A stretch of DNA of 64,000 nt from Zygosaccharomyces rouxii (taxonomy: Eukaryota; Ascomycota; Saccharomycetes; Saccharomycetales; Saccharomycetaceae), in the NCBI RefSeq assembly GCF_000026365.1, contig NC_012995.1, forward strand, positions 870,501-934,500. Direction: 5' to 3'. The notes under the pieces are model-generated. The model was given only the letters and a program-made list of their open reading frames with translations. It had not been told where the DNA came from and did not search any database. Position 1 is the first letter of the stretch; every line of letters begins with the position of its first letter. Positions 49,444 through 59,233 of the stretch are shown piece after piece. Position numbers and translations under genes: made by a program.

Positions 49444-49958
49444 ATTTAATTCGTAAATGGTTAAGAGAACAGTTTGTTCCATGGAGAAGGTCCTGTTACA
49501 TATATACCTATGCTGCTCTAGATTTGAAATTTTGTTTTCCACTTAGCATTTCTCCAATCACGACTTTTAGCACCAAAATGTTAATTTCAAATTGCTCAAT
49601 AAAATTTAAGCTTCCCTCGAATACGTCAAACCCACTCCAAATCTCCAGAATCACTAAGCCTAAAGACTTCGCAAATGTAACAATTCAAAAACCTATCATA
49701 TGTTATCATTTAATTGGTTTTCCACATTACCATTGTTTTCAAGACGAATAAATGAGATAAGCTAGCAAATTCTACCTAAAAAAGCAAAACTGTTCAGGAA
49801 AGAGAGCAAAGCAGAGCAAAACAAGAGTTTTTTCGACTATGGCATATTTTAAACCACCTCAAATACATCAATATTGAAGCTTCTGCACCTCTTCGAAGCC
49901 TTTATAATTTATAATATCTCTTCTGAAATCGAGCTTATTATTGTCACACCTGACGAAC

Positions 49959-50003
49959 TGAAAAATTTCAGCATCTTAGATGAGATGAGATGAGATGAGA
50001 TGA
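49959..50003 (+). promoter_or_regulatory. RRPE-like element and (GATGA)5 array at NOP14
   Basis: TGAAAAATTTCA (49959-49970) is followed by five perfect GATGA units (49979-50003). They end 1 bp before an in-frame ATG at 50005 and 67 bp before the probable NOP14 start at 50071. Position suggests promoter or leader, which argues that the ATG at 50005 is not used. Confidence 0.6.
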
Positions 50004-50070
50004 AATGTACAGGAACTACAAACCATTTATTAATACAGCTACAGCAAAAGTCTCAACATATTCGAATATT

Positions 50071-52464
50071 ATGGGTGGTTCTCAATTAAAGAACCTGAAA
50101 GCTACTCTGAAGGCTAATGATTTGACTGGCCAAACCGCTCCCAAGAAGAAAAAAGGATCAAAAAGACAGGCAAAGAATTATGATCATGAAGAGAGACAAC
50201 AGGTAATTGCTAAGATCAGGGAGCAGTTCAGTCCCTTTGAAATCAAGGCTGCGAAGAGTAAGCAGGGTAAAGAAAAGATGGTTCCTGTAGGGAAACCTGG
50301 AACCTCAAAACAGATTGGTGAAGAACAGCGTCAACGTATATTTGAAGCCAAGAAAGCCCAAAAGAATAAACAAGGTGGTGTTGTTGATAGAAGATTTGGT
50401 GAAAGAAGTAGACACATGACTGAAGAAGAAAAGATGTTAGAGCGTTTCACCAGGGAAAAGCAGAGTCAATCTAAATCAAGGAAGAATCTTTTTGATTTAA
50501 ACGATGATGATGGTGATGATATGTTTGGTGCAAAATTGACACATTTGGGTCAGGATTTGGAGGATGATTTTGACGAAGGTGATTTGGGTGTAGATGAAGA
50601 AGATGATAAAGGTGGTTTCTCATCCAAAAGAAAATATGAAGATTCATTGGGTGAACCTCAACCTGAGTCAAGAAAAAAGACAAAGGCTGAAGTTATGCAA
50701 GAAGTTATAGCCAAGTCGAAATTCTACAAGCAGCAAAGACAGAAGAGTCAAGAGCAAAGGCAGGATCAGATCGAAGAATTGGATGAAGGATTTGACGATA
50801 TTATGTCTGAATTGAGAAGTTCCAATGTTCAACGGAATCCTGAGGAGCCAAACCAAGAGGAAAAGGATAAACAAAAGGAATATGATATGAAAGTTAGAGA
50901 ATTGATCATGGATAGAAGAGCTGCACCTGCGGATCGTACCAAGACTGAAGAAGAAATAAAGAAAGAGGAAGAAGAGAAAATGAAGAGACTAGAACAACAG
51001 AGAATAGATCGTATGAGCGGTATTGTTATGGATGAAGATGGTGAAGAAAAAGGTGTTGATGATTTAGACGACGATTTCTGGGGTAGTGATGAAGAACAGG
51101 AAGGATCAGGAGAAGAGGCCATCGCAGATTCTGATGAGGATGTTCAGTTGAGTAGTGAGGATGAAGGTGAAGCTCGTAGACCAATACGAGACATTTCTTG
51201 CCCTGATAACCACAAGGAATTCATGGATATGGTGAAGGGACCTGTCTCAGAACATCCAAAGATTGTAAAGAAAATCATAAAAGCATATCAACCTAAACTG
51301 GCTGAGGGAAATAAGGAAAAGTTAGGCAAATTTACCGGAATTATACTTAGACACATGATCTTTTTATCTGAACAAAAATATTCTGGTAATGTACCAGAAT
51401 TTGCATCAGTACAAAACTCATTATTGGGAATACTAAAATCAATGTCTGAGAAATACAATCACCCTCTTTCAGATACTTGTAGAGATATCATAAAGGAAAT
51501 GCAGATTAGGTTCAAAGAAAAACATTTTTCGGGATTATCAGTAGGTGACTTAACTTTCTTTACACTAGTTGGATGTCTTTTCTCCACATCAGATCAATAC
51601 CATTTAATTGTTACTCCATGTTCAATTTTAATTGCTGAATTTTTGGAGCAGATTAAATTTAACTCTTTAGAAAGACTTGGATTCGGCGCCGTCTTGGTCA
51701 GAATATCATTACAATACCAAAGGTTAGCCAAACGTTACATCCCAGAAGTAACATATTTCCTAGAGAAATCCTTAGCTACTTTCTTAGCTAATGATAACTG
51801 CATTAATTTCAACGTGGACACCAAGGATTTAGCAATCTCCAAGACACAAGATTTTTCAAAAGAAATACCGTCTACCTTAAATTTACATCTACTATTCGAA
51901 AGTCACGAATTAGGTGATGATCTTAAAGCTTCAATATTTTTAAACATTTTGGACTCTCTTAGGATCGCAGTTACGACAATATGGAAAAATCTTTCAGCTT
52001 TTGAAGAGATTTGCGTCAATACAGAATTTCTACTCAATGAAATAATCAAGTCATTCCCAGGCTTGAAGATAGCTCATCAACTTTTGGAAACCATACAAAA
52101 ACTTAAGAAGTTTGATCAACATTATCCATTGTCTTTGCAAAATCACAGACCTCTAGCCATTCCTTCTCATGCTCCTAAATTCGAAGAAAACTTCAACCCT
52201 GAGAAGAAATCTTATGATCCATCTAGAACAAGAAACGAGATCAACAAGATGAAGGCCCAATTGAAGAAAGAACGTAAGTTTACCATGAAGGAAATCCGTA
52301 AGGACACCAGATTTGAGGCAAGACAGAAAGTCGACGAAGACAAGAAGAATGCTGCCAGCTACCATGCCAAAATGGCACAAATCTTTAATACAATCAGTAC
52401 TGAAGAAGGTGCTGAAAAGAACAAGTACGAAAAAGAGAAGAAATTACGTACTGGAAAACATTGA
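50071..52464 (+). CDS. NOP14: SSU processome protein Nop14
   Basis: Nucleolar protein of the small-subunit processome, needed for 18S rRNA maturation and 40S assembly, with Noc4 and Emg1 as partners. From the ATG at 50071 it has 797 residues (S. cerevisiae 810). That start gives the conserved opening MGGSQLKNLKATLKANDLTGQ, so the in-frame ATG at 50005, 22 codons upstream, is unlikely. Next come basic stretches (PKKKKGSKRQAKNYD), VGKPGTSKQIGEEQR, VVDRRFGERSRHMTEEEKMLERF, a long acidic/charged middle and a C-terminal helical repeat domain ending with a Lys-rich tail (MKEIRKDTRFEARQKVDEDK). Matches YDL148C. Confidence 0.95.
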   Translation: MGGSQLKNLKATLKANDLTGQTAPKKKKGSKRQAKNYDHEERQQVIAKIREQFSPFEIKAAKSKQGKEKMVPVGKPGTSKQIGEEQRQRIFEAKKAQKNKQGGVVDRRFGERSRHMTEEEKMLERFTREKQSQSKSRKNLFDLNDDDGDDMFGAKLTHLGQDLEDDFDEGDLGVDEEDDKGGFSSKRKYEDSLGEPQPESRKKTKAEVMQEVIAKSKFYKQQRQKSQEQRQDQIEELDEGFDDIMSELRSSNVQRNPEEPNQEEKDKQKEYDMKVRELIMDRRAAPADRTKTEEEIKKEEEEKMKRLEQQRIDRMSGIVMDEDGEEKGVDDLDDDFWGSDEEQEGSGEEAIADSDEDVQLSSEDEGEARRPIRDISCPDNHKEFMDMVKGPVSEHPKIVKKIIKAYQPKLAEGNKEKLGKFTGIILRHMIFLSEQKYSGNVPEFASVQNSLLGILKSMSEKYNHPLSDTCRDIIKEMQIRFKEKHFSGLSVGDLTFFTLVGCLFSTSDQYHLIVTPCSILIAEFLEQIKFNSLERLGFGAVLVRISLQYQRLAKRYIPEVTYFLEKSLATFLANDNCINFNVDTKDLAISKTQDFSKEIPSTLNLHLLFESHELGDDLKASIFLNILDSLRIAVTTIWKNLSAFEEICVNTEFLLNEIIKSFPGLKIAHQLLETIQKLKKFDQHYPLSLQNHRPLAIPSHAPKFEENFNPEKKSYDPSRTRNEINKMKAQLKKERKFTMKEIRKDTRFEARQKVDEDKKNAASYHAKMAQIFNTISTEEGAEKNKYEKEKKLRTGKH

Positions 52465-52617
52465 GGAAATTAAAACTATTGTATACTATAATAGAATTCT
52501 CTAATAAACATGCCTTATTTTTTTCTTTCCCTTTATCCTGTTAAATTGACCAACTACCACTTAGCTTCAGAGTACCTTACAAAAACACCTTCTCCTGAGA
52601 AACTTTTAATTTTATTA

Positions 52618-55563
52618 TCATCTACCGATATCTGATTTCCTGTAATATTCCTTTACTAGACCTAAAACACCACCACCACTACGGGCGCTATCTCCATTTC
52701 TCCCAGTGTCTGGCAACTCGTAATGTTGTAAAGGAACTGAACTAATAAAAGACTCTTCTACGTCTTTATTCAAATCATTATTAAATTGATTGCCCTTTTT
52801 CTTTCTCCTACGTGCAGAGGTATCACTTCTTCTCCTCGCATTTCCTCTTAGCGGCTTATTCACTTCTAGAGCATGTCTTCCAATTCTAAACAATTCAGGC
52901 CTTTGCCCTGGCTTAAATTGTTTCTTCCAAGAGTAACTATTACTCAAATTACGAACACCGTCTGTAGATTCTTCATATTTTTTATGAGGTAATTGATGTT
53001 TTCCCAGAGCATTTTCACTGTTTTCATAATCATCCATAAAATACATGTAAGATTGCATCATTTTGTTCACGGCTAATTCTCTATCTTCGTCCTCAACTTC
53101 ACTTTCATCAGACCCAAATGCGCCACCGCTACCATCGTCTTGATAACTTGGTCTTCTACCGCCGGGCAAATCAGAAATCTTTGTCGAACTTCTAGTATTC
53201 CTACTGCCCCTTCTACTCTCCTTACGATGACGAGTCTTCGTATCCGTCGAATCGTTAATTTCAAACATTGCATATTTGCACACATAACCGAGACCATCCA
53301 CATACACAGAATTATCACGAAAGAATTCTACAATTCTGTCCGCAGATCGGGGCAGAGAGAACCAGAGGATAAAGGGTGTCATAATCAAACTTGCCAATTC
53401 CCTCAAGAGAATTATGATCTTCAAATTGTAAAGTTTGCAGAATTCGTTTTTCACCTCTTCAGTATGATATCTGCCTTCCCATTCTACTGGTAGATAGTGT
53501 GTATAAGCAGCCAAATCTTGAATGGTTTCATCTGGATCAAAGACGTTATACTCATCCGAAATCGAACTTCGACAGACTGTCCAAATTGTACCGAGAACTG
53601 TGATATAAAAGAGAGCAGTCTTATCATGGGTAATCTCAAAATTTAAGAAATTTTCAGGATCTAAAATGGTGAATATACCCAAAATAGCCACAAAGGATCC
53701 CGTCACGAATGCAACAAATCTGAGCATTAAATTAACACCTTCTTTCGGGAACTGATCAATATAACGATCAGCAAGGAAAGTACTCAATCCAATTCTCTTT
53801 TGAAAAAGATGGTATAGTTCATTATATTCTCTAAACTTCCATTCCGCCATTGGGGTATATTGACGGGCTCCCAAGGATCCTGGCGAAGTCTTGTATTCGT
53901 TGAAATATCGGAAGAAGTACAGTAACACAAAATATGATACGAGGAAAGGAGATAAAATGATATTGAGAAATCCTGCCAGCATGAACCTCTTTTGCAATTC
54001 CTCTTTCACATACTCATGTTGAGAAGGTTTCAAAAAACTTTGCTTAAGGAATCCACTCTCATTAAAGGCATACCCCATAATACACAGGTTAATGTTCCAT
54101 TCTAAAGTTTTAGTTAAGGGGCTAGTTCTGTAAAGTGGGATCGGAAGTGATAAGTCTAAAACATCGTTGTTGTATAGGGCAATCAAATAGTTTTCCTTTC
54201 TCATAATCCTGTTGGCCACATCATGAGCATCAATTCTGTTTTTGGCCTTAACCTCCACCACGTTAGCGGTTAATGCATTTTGATCCTTTAAAAACATAAT
54301 TTGTTGAATAACATTTTGCCAGGGTATAGATTGTAGTTCCTTATCTGATATGTTTAACAAATAAGTGTAGAAATTATGAATTTCATTCAAATTCTGAATG
54401 TCAAAATACAATTGAGCCACTTTAAGTACCACAAATATGTAGAAAATCCACAATAAAAATTTCGTAAAGCCTGTAATATTATTCTTATAGCACCTATCAA
54501 TGGTAATTTCCGAAAAAGTATGACTCTGAGGAACTTTCGAATAATCGATACAATACCCCATGTAGGTGGAAATTAAAACGACGAAGGTTAGGGTAGCCAA
54601 GTTTAAAACTTTAAGCAGAACCATACAAAAGTATCCACTGCCCAAATAATAGCTGTAAACATCTTGCAAAAAGATATCTAAATTTTCCACATTAGCCCAT
54701 TTCCACAGTGCTCTTTCCTTAGGACTCAAGGAATGTAGTCTATTTACAGGAGTATTGTTCAGAACAGAGATGTTATTCAGAATGTTGGGCCTTTTCAAAT
54801 TGAAGCCACCTGTGTTGAATATTTTTTTACCCAATTGATTGCCCCTTGATATAAAACTGTTATGCACCCCACCATCACCACCATTACTACCACGACCAGG
54901 ACGGCTATTTCCATTTTGCGCTTCTAAATCTCTAGGTATACGACGGTTATTGGTATCCTTTGAAGAAGTGAATAATTTCTGTTGTTGATCTTTCTGTTTA
55001 TTATGTTTCAAAATTCTCTGAAACAATAAAGAATGGTTTTGGTGTGATGGTTGTCGATTTTGCTTAGGATTCGTAAATGCACTCTTACTGAACAGCGGTC
55101 TATCTTCATCAGCTTCATCCTCATCTTCATCATCTATTGCATCAGAGCCACCATCTTGTTCCTCCTCACTAGACAACTGTCCCACTTTCGGCATAGAATC
55201 ATCAGTTTTTCTACGTTGGAAACTGGGCATCACAGAGCCATCATTCAAATCTACATCTTCCGTGGTTGGTTCCTCTTCTGGTACTATTACTCCCCCTTGT
55301 TCCACCATTTCATCCTCTTCTGAGGTGGTTCCTTGATCAGATTCTGGAACTCTTACCCCTTCTTCGTCCTCTCCTGAACTTGCAGATTCCACACCTGTAC
55401 GTACTGCTGATAACTGACTATCACCATGCACATCTTGTTCACGAAATTGACTCAACTCATCAGTATGAATTGATGTTGTTACATCGTCAGACTGAAGTCC
55501 AAAGACTCGGGATAAGAAAGTATCCCTGCCATTAGACTGTGAAGATGGCTTACTCCTATCCAT
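52618..55563 (-). CDS. ATG9: Autophagy lipid scramblase Atg9
   Basis: Multispanning membrane protein carried on Golgi-derived vesicles that seed the phagophore; a lipid scramblase working with Atg2. The ATG at 55563 (981 residues; S. cerevisiae 997) places the conserved [13 protein letters not shown] near the start. An ATG seven codons upstream (55584) is possible but less likely. The N-terminal third is disordered, with acidic Ser-rich runs ([10 protein letters not shown]). The core (about 310-750) has the membrane segments ([87 protein letters not shown]). The Gly/Arg/Ser-rich C-terminal tail is disordered. Matches YDL149W. Confidence 0.95.
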   Translation of the reverse strand: MDRSKPSSQSNGRDTFLSRVFGLQSDDVTTSIHTDELSQFREQDVHGDSQLSAVRTGVESASSGEDEEGVRVPESDQGTTSEEDEMVEQGGVIVPEEEPTTEDVDLNDGSVMPSFQRRKTDDSMPKVGQLSSEEEQDGGSDAIDDEDEDEADEDRPLFSKSAFTNPKQNRQPSHQNHSLLFQRILKHNKQKDQQQKLFTSSKDTNNRRIPRDLEAQNGNSRPGRGSNGGDGGVHNSFISRGNQLGKKIFNTGGFNLKRPNILNNISVLNNTPVNRLHSLSPKERALWKWANVENLDIFLQDVYSYYLGSGYFCMVLLKVLNLATLTFVVLISTYMGYCIDYSKVPQSHTFSEITIDRCYKNNITGFTKFLLWIFYIFVVLKVAQLYFDIQNLNEIHNFYTYLLNISDKELQSIPWQNVIQQIMFLKDQNALTANVVEVKAKNRIDAHDVANRIMRKENYLIALYNNDVLDLSLPIPLYRTSPLTKTLEWNINLCIMGYAFNESGFLKQSFLKPSQHEYVKEELQKRFMLAGFLNIILSPFLVSYFVLLYFFRYFNEYKTSPGSLGARQYTPMAEWKFREYNELYHLFQKRIGLSTFLADRYIDQFPKEGVNLMLRFVAFVTGSFVAILGIFTILDPENFLNFEITHDKTALFYITVLGTIWTVCRSSISDEYNVFDPDETIQDLAAYTHYLPVEWEGRYHTEEVKNEFCKLYNLKIIILLRELASLIMTPFILWFSLPRSADRIVEFFRDNSVYVDGLGYVCKYAMFEINDSTDTKTRHRKESRRGSRNTRSSTKISDLPGGRRPSYQDDGSGGAFGSDESEVEDEDRELAVNKMMQSYMYFMDDYENSENALGKHQLPHKKYEESTDGVRNLSNSYSWKKQFKPGQRPELFRIGRHALEVNKPLRGNARRRSDTSARRRKKKGNQFNNDLNKDVEESFISSVPLQHYELPDTGRNGDSARSGGGVLGLVKEYYRKSDIGR

Positions 55564-55710
55564 CTTAAAGGCACTTGCAGTCACAGAATGGTGATTCCGA
55601 TTTGAAGTTACGGTGACTAATAGTTTGAGGAAGGCGGCAATGAAGTTCCAAGCGTTCTCCCTTTAAAAGTTATGGTGACCGGTCCTTATCACCACAATGC
55701 GAAACTGCTG

Positions 55711-55717
55711 TTACCCG
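55711..55717 (-). promoter_or_regulatory. Reb1-type site upstream of ATG9
   Basis: TTACCCG, the reverse complement of CGGGTAA, lies about 150 bp before the ATG9 start, between ATG9 and the 3' end of RPC53. Confidence 0.5.
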
Positions 55718-55858
55718 GATCTTGATTTCGTGGAGTAATACCAACATTTTAGCCGCCCAAAGGACAATATTGACCATCATAAAACTTTTTAAAACATTCA
55801 CTGCGACCGCAGGACTCTATAGATACACAATATGTGGAGTAGTGAAATACTTAAATGC

Positions 55859-57139
55859 TTAAAACCTGGGAGTCATGACTACTCTTCCATCTACACGACC
55901 TAGTAATTCAGCGAATGGTGGTGTATCGCTGCTCTGATTTATGGTTACTGCATCTTGCAGGAAAGTAGTCTCTGTGCCCCTACTGATATCCATAACAACA
56001 TTACCAATTTTGGCAGATAATCTACCTGATTTGTGCACTCTTATGGAGCCGATACGACCTGCCAATGGTGGCAGAGGCTCTGCAGGTTCTGCATCTTTCT
56101 TTTTTGTAGTTTTTTTCCCATCGTCATCTTCTTTCACTTCTGTTGGTTGTTCTGTTGCTATTGGTTCTGGTCTAATAACATTATGTTCGAATTCTGGTAA
56201 TTTAGGAGGTAACTGAAATAAGACAAACCTATTGGGTTTATTGTTAATCTTGTTTAGTTTCTTCCATATGCGATCATGATCTTCAGTCATCGATTTCACC
56301 TCAGCGACAAATTCGTTCTGGTCGAGGGATTGGAATTCCTGTGCTAATGACAATTCATTTAATTTCTTGTGCAATTCCGAATCTTTCTGTTTTAATGTAT
56401 CTTGTAATTCGTTGGCGCTATCGACAGGTTCTTGCTTTAATGCTGCAGGTGTCGGTTCTCTCGTGGTTAAGTCTGAAGTGGAAGCTTCTTTATCGACATT
56501 TTGTAAAACCTCCAAGTCTTGGTGTCTATACCGTACAGGTCTAATGGGGAAAAGTTCTTCAGTCTTTAAAGCTCTCCATGTCTCTTCATCCATATCTGGA
56601 GTACCTTCACCTTCTTCATCTTCACTACCGTTAAGGTCGTGAATTGAATATTCTTTACCCATATTGAACCTGTTTTGTGCTGATGATTTCTTCTTATCTT
56701 CATCGTCTTCCCCTCCTTCCTCGTCCTCCTCATCATCGTCATCATCATCATTACCACCCATCTTTTTCAATCCTTGTAAGACTAATGGAGAAGCACCACC
56801 ACCACCACCTTCCAATTTAGTAAAAGCTCTTTTGGGTCCACCACCTTTATCACCAACGAAATTACCCGCTGCTAATGGCCCTGTGGAAACCACATGCGTA
56901 TTGTTTAAATATCGAGCCATACGACGGTTCTGATTACCTGGACCCGTCATTCGTTTATTCATTGGTTTCTTCTTATCATTAGGCTTTGGACCTTCATCAG
57001 ATTCCAGTTTTGGTGCTGATGCCTCTCTTTCTTCCTTTGATCTTCTGGCAGCAACCTTGGGCTTAAATTTCAATCCTGGTTTACCAGCACCAGCATTTTT
57101 CAACGAGGGCAATCTCCCTGGTCCATTGTCACTACTCAT
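55859..57139 (-). CDS. RPC53: RNA polymerase III subunit Rpc53 (C53)
   Basis: TFIIF-like Pol III subunit that pairs with Rpc37 for termination, reinitiation and initiation. 426 residues (S. cerevisiae 422). The N-terminal half is disordered: basic first (GLKFKPKVAARRSKEERE), then strongly acidic (DDDDDDEEDEEGGEDDEDKKK). The C-terminal domain (about 280-426) forms the dimerisation fold with Rpc37 and contains RFVLFQLPPKLPEF, GRIGSIRVHKSGRLSAKIGN and the conserved end LLGRVDGRVVMTPRF. ATG at 57139. Divergent from SAS10 through a PAC/RRPE promoter. Corresponds to the S. cerevisiae YDL150W position. Confidence 0.96.
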   Translation of the reverse strand: MSSDNGPGRLPSLKNAGAGKPGLKFKPKVAARRSKEEREASAPKLESDEGPKPNDKKKPMNKRMTGPGNQNRRMARYLNNTHVVSTGPLAAGNFVGDKGGGPKRAFTKLEGGGGGASPLVLQGLKKMGGNDDDDDDEEDEEGGEDDEDKKKSSAQNRFNMGKEYSIHDLNGSEDEEGEGTPDMDEETWRALKTEELFPIRPVRYRHQDLEVLQNVDKEASTSDLTTREPTPAALKQEPVDSANELQDTLKQKDSELHKKLNELSLAQEFQSLDQNEFVAEVKSMTEDHDRIWKKLNKINNKPNRFVLFQLPPKLPEFEHNVIRPEPIATEQPTEVKEDDDGKKTTKKKDAEPAEPLPPLAGRIGSIRVHKSGRLSAKIGNVVMDISRGTETTFLQDAVTINQSSDTPPFAELLGRVDGRVVMTPRF

Positions 57140-57199
57140 GCCGGACTAGAAAATATGATTTTGAGATTTAGATTCTCAAAGACTTAGTTGATTATTGAA

Positions 57200-57288
57200 G
57201 CTCATCGCTGATTTTTCATCATTTCTTTATAAGGCCGAAAATTTTTCAATATTGTGAAAAAAAATCAAGCTCATCTCATCTCATCTCA
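57200..57288. promoter_or_regulatory. PAC, RRPE and (TCATC)3 array, RPC53/SAS10 promoter
   Basis: GCTCATCGC (57200-57208) is PAC on the minus strand. GAAAATTTTTCA (57237-57248) is an RRPE-type site. TCATC occurs three times in tandem (57271-57285) followed by a partial copy. Both flanking genes, a Pol III subunit and an SSU processome factor, belong to the PAC/RRPE regulon. Confidence 0.65.
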
Positions 57289-57359
57289 ACAACATATTTG
57301 CAATAAAAGGGCCTAAAGAGCTTCATATTTAGGTGTTTCTAGTGTCAGCTTCTTTGGAA

Positions 57360-59180
57360 ATGGCTAGGAAAAATTCTAAGAGAGTTTCACAGAAATCCGC
57401 AAGTAAACCGATTGCCAATAACGATGATGAGTATGGTATGAATGAAGTTGATGATTTTGCCTCTAAGAGAGAGAAAGTTATGTTTGATGAGTCTACTTTA
57501 GGTGATAGAAATGAGGAAGACTACGATTCGAATGACGATGAGGAAGTTATGGCAGTGGATGATGATGAAGATGAGGAAGACGAAGAGGATGAACAGCAGG
57601 AAATCAACGGTGAAGAGGCCTACAGAAAGGTTTTTGGTAGAAGGCTCAATGCTGATACTCAGCAGTTAGATGAAGGTGAAGGAATGTTGGATAATGATGC
57701 TGCCTGGGGTACTTCCAAGAATGAATACTATGGTGCTGATGATTTGGACGACGAGGAGACCGCTAAAGAAATCGAAGAAGAAGCTTTGCGTCAAAGGAAG
57801 AAGCATTTGGAAGAACTTAATATGAACGATTATGTGGACGAAGAATTGGATAACGAGTGGGTGAAGAGTGCAAAGGAATTCGATACAAAAGAATTTAAAG
57901 AATCCACACATCAAAAGGATTCAGCGGTCTCGATAAAGGATATACTCAATATGGATCCTGAATCTCAAAAGAAACATTTACAGACGCTATTCCCAGAGTT
58001 TTTGCCTCTTTGTAAAGAATTTTCCCAATTATCCAATATTCTAGAAAGTTTAAAGAGTAGAAAACAGTCTGAACCCGTGTATTTAAAGATCATGGCGCTA
58101 TCGAGTTATTTAGGGACTCTCTCATCATATTTCAGCATTTTATTGCATGAATTGAATACCAATGAAGACTTTGCCACTATGAAAGACCACCCAATTATGG
58201 AATCCATTCTAACATCGAAGGAACTTTGGAGACAAGCTTCTGAATTACCTGATGAGACTATCCAAGGCTCACAAGATATGGATAAGGAAGATAATGAAAT
58301 CGTACAGGTAGAAGATATTAATCAAGAAGAACGTTCAGAAAGTGAATCTGACCAAACAAGTGAGAACGAGGAGGAGCAAGAACAGGATCAAGAACAAGGA
58401 GAAGAAGAGGAGGATGAAGAAGAGGAGGAAGAGAGTGATGTTGATTTGGATGATTTTGAAGAATACGTCAAACAATCTCGTGTCTCAAAGGCGAAACCAG
58501 AGAAACAATCCAATACTGAAGAACCCGACGATTACATGGAGGAAGGAATTGCTGACATAGATGCACAAGAAAAGAAAGCTCGTAAAAGAACTCTACGGTT
58601 TTACACCTCCAAAATTGATCAAGAGGAAAATAAAAAGGTTGATAAATTCAAAGGTGATGATGACGTTCCATACAAGGAGAGACTTTATGAAAGACAACAG
58701 AGACTACTTGAAGAAGCCCGTAAGCGTGGTCAACATGGCTCAAAAGAAACAGATCTTGATGCCAGAGACTACGACTCTGGTGATGAGGCAGTTTCAAAAT
58801 CTGTTAATGAAGATGGTGAAAAGGATTACTTCAACGAAGTTCTAACAAAGAAGCAGATTAAGAAACAGAGCCGACAACAGGCTCATAAAGGTGCTGTTAA
58901 AGCCGCCAAGGAAGGGAAATTGGCCGAATTGGCAGAAGAAGTTGGTGAAGATGGTAAACGTGCTATCAACTACCAAATTCTAAAGAACAAGGGTTTGACA
59001 CCACACAGAAAGAAGGAAAACAGAAACGCTCGTGTGAAAAAGAGAAAGAGATTCGACAAGGCTCAAAAGAAACTCAAATCTGTGCGCGCCGTCTACTCTG
59101 GTGGGTTGTCTGGTCCATATGAAGGTGAAAAGACTGGTATTAAGAAGAATTTGACCAAATCTGTTAAGTTTAGCAATTAA
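57360..59180 (+). CDS. SAS10: SSU processome protein Sas10/Utp3
   Basis: Essential U3 snoRNP-associated SSU processome component needed for pre-18S rRNA processing; overexpression of the S. cerevisiae gene derepresses silent loci. From the ATG at 57360 it has 606 residues (S. cerevisiae 610); a GTG nine codons upstream is not used. Highly acidic runs lie at about 50-85 and 330-370 (DDDEDEEDEEDEQQE; EEEEDEEEEEESD). The Sas10/Utp3 domain is central (LFPEFLPLCKEFSQLSNIL). The conserved C-terminal Sas10 tail has RAINYQILKNKGLTPHRKK, NARVKKRKRFDKAQKKLKS and VYSGGLSGPYEGEKTGIKKN. Convergent with MSH5 (53-bp gap). Matches YDL153C. Confidence 0.96.
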   Translation: MARKNSKRVSQKSASKPIANNDDEYGMNEVDDFASKREKVMFDESTLGDRNEEDYDSNDDEEVMAVDDDEDEEDEEDEQQEINGEEAYRKVFGRRLNADTQQLDEGEGMLDNDAAWGTSKNEYYGADDLDDEETAKEIEEEALRQRKKHLEELNMNDYVDEELDNEWVKSAKEFDTKEFKESTHQKDSAVSIKDILNMDPESQKKHLQTLFPEFLPLCKEFSQLSNILESLKSRKQSEPVYLKIMALSSYLGTLSSYFSILLHELNTNEDFATMKDHPIMESILTSKELWRQASELPDETIQGSQDMDKEDNEIVQVEDINQEERSESESDQTSENEEEQEQDQEQGEEEEDEEEEEESDVDLDDFEEYVKQSRVSKAKPEKQSNTEEPDDYMEEGIADIDAQEKKARKRTLRFYTSKIDQEENKKVDKFKGDDDVPYKERLYERQQRLLEEARKRGQHGSKETDLDARDYDSGDEAVSKSVNEDGEKDYFNEVLTKKQIKKQSRQQAHKGAVKAAKEGKLAELAEEVGEDGKRAINYQILKNKGLTPHRKKENRNARVKKRKRFDKAQKKLKSVRAVYSGGLSGPYEGEKTGIKKNLTKSVKFSN

Positions 59181-59233
59181 ATAGGAAAACTTGTTTAATA
59201 AGAAAAAAAAAAAAAAAATTGGATTTTCATCAA

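Larger units (their letters stand above)
48894..50070. other. Divergent intergenic region RPN5-NOP14
   Basis: A 1.18-kb divergent interval, the longest here. It holds a PACE site near RPN5 (49010-49018), a GC-rich repeat island (49375-49443), and an RRPE plus GATGA array next to NOP14 (49959-50003). Most of the rest is AT-rich. A 75-codon frame from a TTG around 49524 has no ATG start near its beginning and no recognisable features, so it is not called. Confidence 0.5.

Noticed and set aside
49524..49751. A 75-codon + strand frame between RPN5 and NOP14.
   Set aside because: It opens at TTG, has no domain or signal, and its composition looks like translated AT-rich intergenic DNA.
50005..50070. 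An in-frame ATG 22 codons upstream of the chosen NOP14 start.
   Set aside because: It abuts the GATGA array, while the family's conserved N-terminus begins exactly at the ATG at 50071.
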